Assembly (NCBI GenBank): GCA_964547485.1
Contig: CAZJNU010000004.1
Location: 1-64,000 of the forward strand
Direction of reading: 5' to 3'
Source of the DNA: JACJWR01 sp964547485
GTDB taxonomy: Bacteria > Actinomycetota > Actinomycetes > S36-B12 > UBA10799
DNA: 64,000 bases
Made by a program: the position numbers and the translations under genes. Every line of letters starts with the position of its first letter. Within the stretch, counting starts at the first letter, position 1. Below, piece by piece: positions 61,953-64,000 of the stretch. Under the pieces are notes generated by a model. The model saw nothing but the letters and a program-made list of their open reading frames with translations, did no database searches and was not told the DNA's origin.

Positions 61953-63379
61953 AGGTCACCGTGCTGGGAACGGGAGCTGCCGACGGTATCCCGCAACCGT
62001 TCTGTGGGTGCACCACCTGCGGTCATGCCCGATTCACCGGTGAGGTGCGGTGCGCTGGCGGCGTGCTACTCGACGACACCGTGCTGATCGACGCGCCACC
62101 CGCGCTCGGGACGGCCGCAGCTCGGGCCGGCGTCACGCTCGAAGCTGTGAACACAGTGCTGGTGACGCACAGCCACCCCGACCACTGGGACCCGTCATTC
62201 CTGCTGTACCGCCAGTGGCAGCTCAACGTGGCAACACGACCGCTGTCGGTGGTCGGGCCGGTCGATGTCATCGAGAGCGCCCAGCAGTGGCTCCCGCCGA
62301 GCTCCGCCGTGCAACTCCAATCAGTGACTGCAGGCGACCACTTTCGCTCGGCTGCCGGCCACGAGGTCCGGGTACTGGCTAGCAGCCACGGCAACGGCAC
62401 CGACCGCTGCGCCGACCTTGCCGTGCTGTTCGACGTCACCGGTCCCGACGGCGCCCGACTGCTCTACGCCAGCGACACCGGCGTACTACCTGCGGAGGTC
62501 GTGGACGCCATCCGGGGCGCCCGGTTCGATGTGGTCCTCCTTGAGCTGACCTTCGGCGCCGACGGGCCGACGACGGCCGGGCATCTGGATCACGACAGCT
62601 TCACCGCCACACTGGCCACCTTGCGCCAGGTCGACGCCATCACTTCGACCTCAACCGTGGTGGCCGTCCACCTCGGACACCACAACCCACCGACCCCCGC
62701 CCTCGAAGCCTTTCTACGGTCGGTTGGTGCTCGGTGCGTCACCGATGGACGAACCTGGCAGATCTCGCCCGGCGAGCCCATGCCGGCCGACCGCCGACGG
62801 GTACTCATCCTTGGGGGCGTCCGGTCCGGCAAGTCCCGGCACGCCGAGAAGCTGGCCGCCCCAGCCCCCGAGGTGACCTACGTCGCGACCGGATGGCCGC
62901 GAGGCAGCAACGTCGGCGACGATTGGGACGACCGGATCGTCTCCCATCAGGCACGGCGTCCGCTGCACTGGCAAACGACCGAGACGCTCGACATCGTCGA
63001 CGTCCTGACCCGGGCCGAGCCGGGTCAGACCGTGCTGGTGGACTGTCTGGCGCTGTGGGTCACGAGACTCGTGGACGAGGCCGACGCCTGGCGCGATCGC
63101 GACCGAGCCACCACCACGGTGACCGCCGCGGCCGCGTCCCTCTGTGCAGCGCTGGCGAGCAGCCAGGCCGCGCAGGTGTTCATCGTCAGCAATGAGGTCG
63201 GCTCCGGGGTCGCCCCCGCGACAGCGTCCGGCGGACTATTCCGCGATCTGCTCGGCCTGGTGAACACCTCCGTGGCCAACTGCTGCGACGAGGTACTCCT
63301 CATGATTGCCGGTCGGCCGTGCTCGCTGCCTGCGGCCGACACCAGCCCCAGCGCCGCACCCGAGGAGGCTTCCAGATGA
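61949..63379 (+). CDS. cobU: fusion of MBL-fold hydrolase and CobU (adenosylcobinamide kinase/guanylyltransferase)
   Basis: This 476-residue bifunctional chain has an N-terminal metallo-beta-lactamase domain (about 1-265) with THSHPDHWD, a distal SHGNG, YASDTG and VHLGHHNP as metal ligands, close to PhnP-type phosphodiesterases. CobU follows (about 285-460): LILGGVRSGKSRHAEKLA, VTYVATG, SHQARRPLHWQTTE with the guanylated His, and VSNEVGSGVAP. ATG 61949 overlaps the S gene. The MBL part could act on a nucleotide-loop intermediate, but that is inference. Confidence 0.85.
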   Translation: MKVTVLGTGAADGIPQPFCGCTTCGHARFTGEVRCAGGVLLDDTVLIDAPPALGTAAARAGVTLEAVNTVLVTHSHPDHWDPSFLLYRQWQLNVATRPLSVVGPVDVIESAQQWLPPSSAVQLQSVTAGDHFRSAAGHEVRVLASSHGNGTDRCADLAVLFDVTGPDGARLLYASDTGVLPAEVVDAIRGARFDVVLLELTFGADGPTTAGHLDHDSFTATLATLRQVDAITSTSTVVAVHLGHHNPPTPALEAFLRSVGARCVTDGRTWQISPGEPMPADRRRVLILGGVRSGKSRHAEKLAAPAPEVTYVATGWPRGSNVGDDWDDRIVSHQARRPLHWQTTETLDIVDVLTRAEPGQTVLVDCLALWVTRLVDEADAWRDRDRATTTVTAAAASLCAALASSQAAQVFIVSNEVGSGVAPATASGGLFRDLLGLVNTSVANCCDEVLLMIAGRPCSLPAADTSPSAAPEEASR

Positions 63380-64000
63380 CCGATTCGGTCGACGAATCTG
63401 CACTAGACCTGGCGGACTTGGCCAGTCAAGTGATGCTGCCCGACGAGGACGCCAGGGCCGCCGCGTTGACCCGTCAGGCGACCCTGACCAAACCCGCAGG
63501 GTCGCTGGGCCGGCTGGAGGAACTGTCGGTGTGGCTGTGCGGGGTGCAAGGGGTGTGTCCGCCGCGTCCGATCGCCCAACCGCGGCTGGTCATCTTCGCC
63601 GGCGACCACGGTGTGGCCACGACCGCCGGAACCTCGGCGTACCCGAGCGCGGTGACGGCTCAGATGGTACTCAACCTGCTCGCGGGCGGAGCGGCCGCGA
63701 ATGTCCTCGCCGACGCCGCCGGAGTCGGCGTGCGCGTCGTCGACATGGCCGTCGATGTCGATTGGGATGCGCTCGGCGCACCGGTCCCGGCCGATCTGAC
63801 CCGGTACAAGGTGCGACGAAGTTCTGGCAGCTTGGACCGGGAGGACGCGCTGACAATCGCCGAGGCCCGACAGGGATTCGACGCCGGTCGGGCCATCGCG
63901 GATGCCGAGATCGACGCCGGCGCAGATCTGCTGATCGCCGGCGACATGGGTATCGGCAACACAACGCCGGCAGCCGTCGTGGTGGCGCTGGCCTGCCACC
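63376..64000 (+). CDS. cobT: nicotinate-nucleotide--dimethylbenzimidazole phosphoribosyltransferase (CobT), truncated by window end
   Basis: The visible 208 residues show LTKPAGSLGRLEELSVWL, VIFAGDHGVA, and AGDMGIGNTTPAA, all CobT hallmarks; the C-terminal part lies beyond the window. It makes alpha-ribazole-5'-phosphate for the lower ligand of cobalamin. ATG 63376 overlaps the cobU stop. With CobU it completes the nucleotide-loop assembly steps. Confidence 0.92.
   Translation, partial: MTDSVDESALDLADLASQVMLPDEDARAAALTRQATLTKPAGSLGRLEELSVWLCGVQGVCPPRPIAQPRLVIFAGDHGVATTAGTSAYPSAVTAQMVLNLLAGGAAANVLADAAGVGVRVVDMAVDVDWDALGAPVPADLTRYKVRRSSGSLDREDALTIAEARQGFDAGRAIADAEIDAGADLLIAGDMGIGNTTPAAVVVALACH

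Overview
This window is high-GC DNA from a free-living actinobacterium (Actinomycetota). The evidence is the gene content: an actinobacterial QcrCAB/CtaCDEF respiratory set with diheme QcrC, a PimB-type mannosyltransferase, a PspA/PspAB set, Tad/Flp pilus genes, frequent GTG starts and many ATGA or GTGA stop/start overlaps. The backbone order (plsC, SRPBCC genes, fadD15, pimB, NlpC/P60, exonuclease/GIY-YIG gene, trpD, ctaE-qcrCAB, cta genes, adoK, erpA, glycerate kinase, cobT) resembles, from memory, the Mycobacterium tuberculosis Rv2181-Rv2208 segment. I cannot name a genus.

Layout. 0-5.2 kb holds plsC, an alpha/beta hydrolase, a small membrane protein and the minor pilins TadG/TadE (minus strand). 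5.3-10 kb holds fadD15, two SRPBCC proteins, an acidic CXXC protein and a ROK glucokinase. 10.1-19.8 kb holds the Tad motor genes (cpaE, cpaF/tadA, tadB, tadC), a NarL-type two-component pair, the Flp pilin, and two polytopic membrane proteins of GT-C type coupled to it. 19.6-24 kb (minus) holds pimB, NlpC/P60, a Cys-rich small protein, a CoA-transferase and a zinc ribbon. 24-31.8 kb holds the exonuclease/GIY-YIG protein, trpD with a receiver-like partner, then ctaE-qcrCAB ending at a clear hairpin.

31.85-40.74 kb is an accessory island lying between qcrB and the ldt-ctaFDC block. It carries a frameshifted asparagine-synthase-like gene, a 70-codon ORF that could be a RiPP precursor, a 1620-residue secreted protein with 13 Flg_new-like repeats, and a complete IS1634-like element with 19-bp inverted repeats and a TTTAGG target duplication. 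40.8-45.4 kb holds an L,D-transpeptidase lipoprotein and ctaF-ctaD-ctaC.

45.6-53.5 kb holds a lysine-free cysteine-desulfurase-like protein overlapping a TusA-like gene, aat, adoK, a RelA/SpoT-domain gene with a small partner (possible toxSAS module), erpA, a glycerate kinase, nadA and a DUF1211 channel-like protein. 53.5-56.7 kb is an envelope-stress group (pspAB, htpX, pspA, DUF3043). 56.7-58 kb holds an aldo/keto reductase and a small protein. 58.0-64.0 kb is a cobalamin locus: a B12 riboswitch, ECF transporter T, fused A-A and S components, an MBL-CobU fusion and a truncated cobT, all coupled by ATGA overlaps.

The best candidates for something undescribed are the surface protein/short ORF/cyclase-like trio, the desulfurase-like protein with no lysine beside TusA, the RelA/SpoT plus small-ORF pair, and the MBL-CobU fusion. 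No tRNA, rRNA or CRISPR array was seen.
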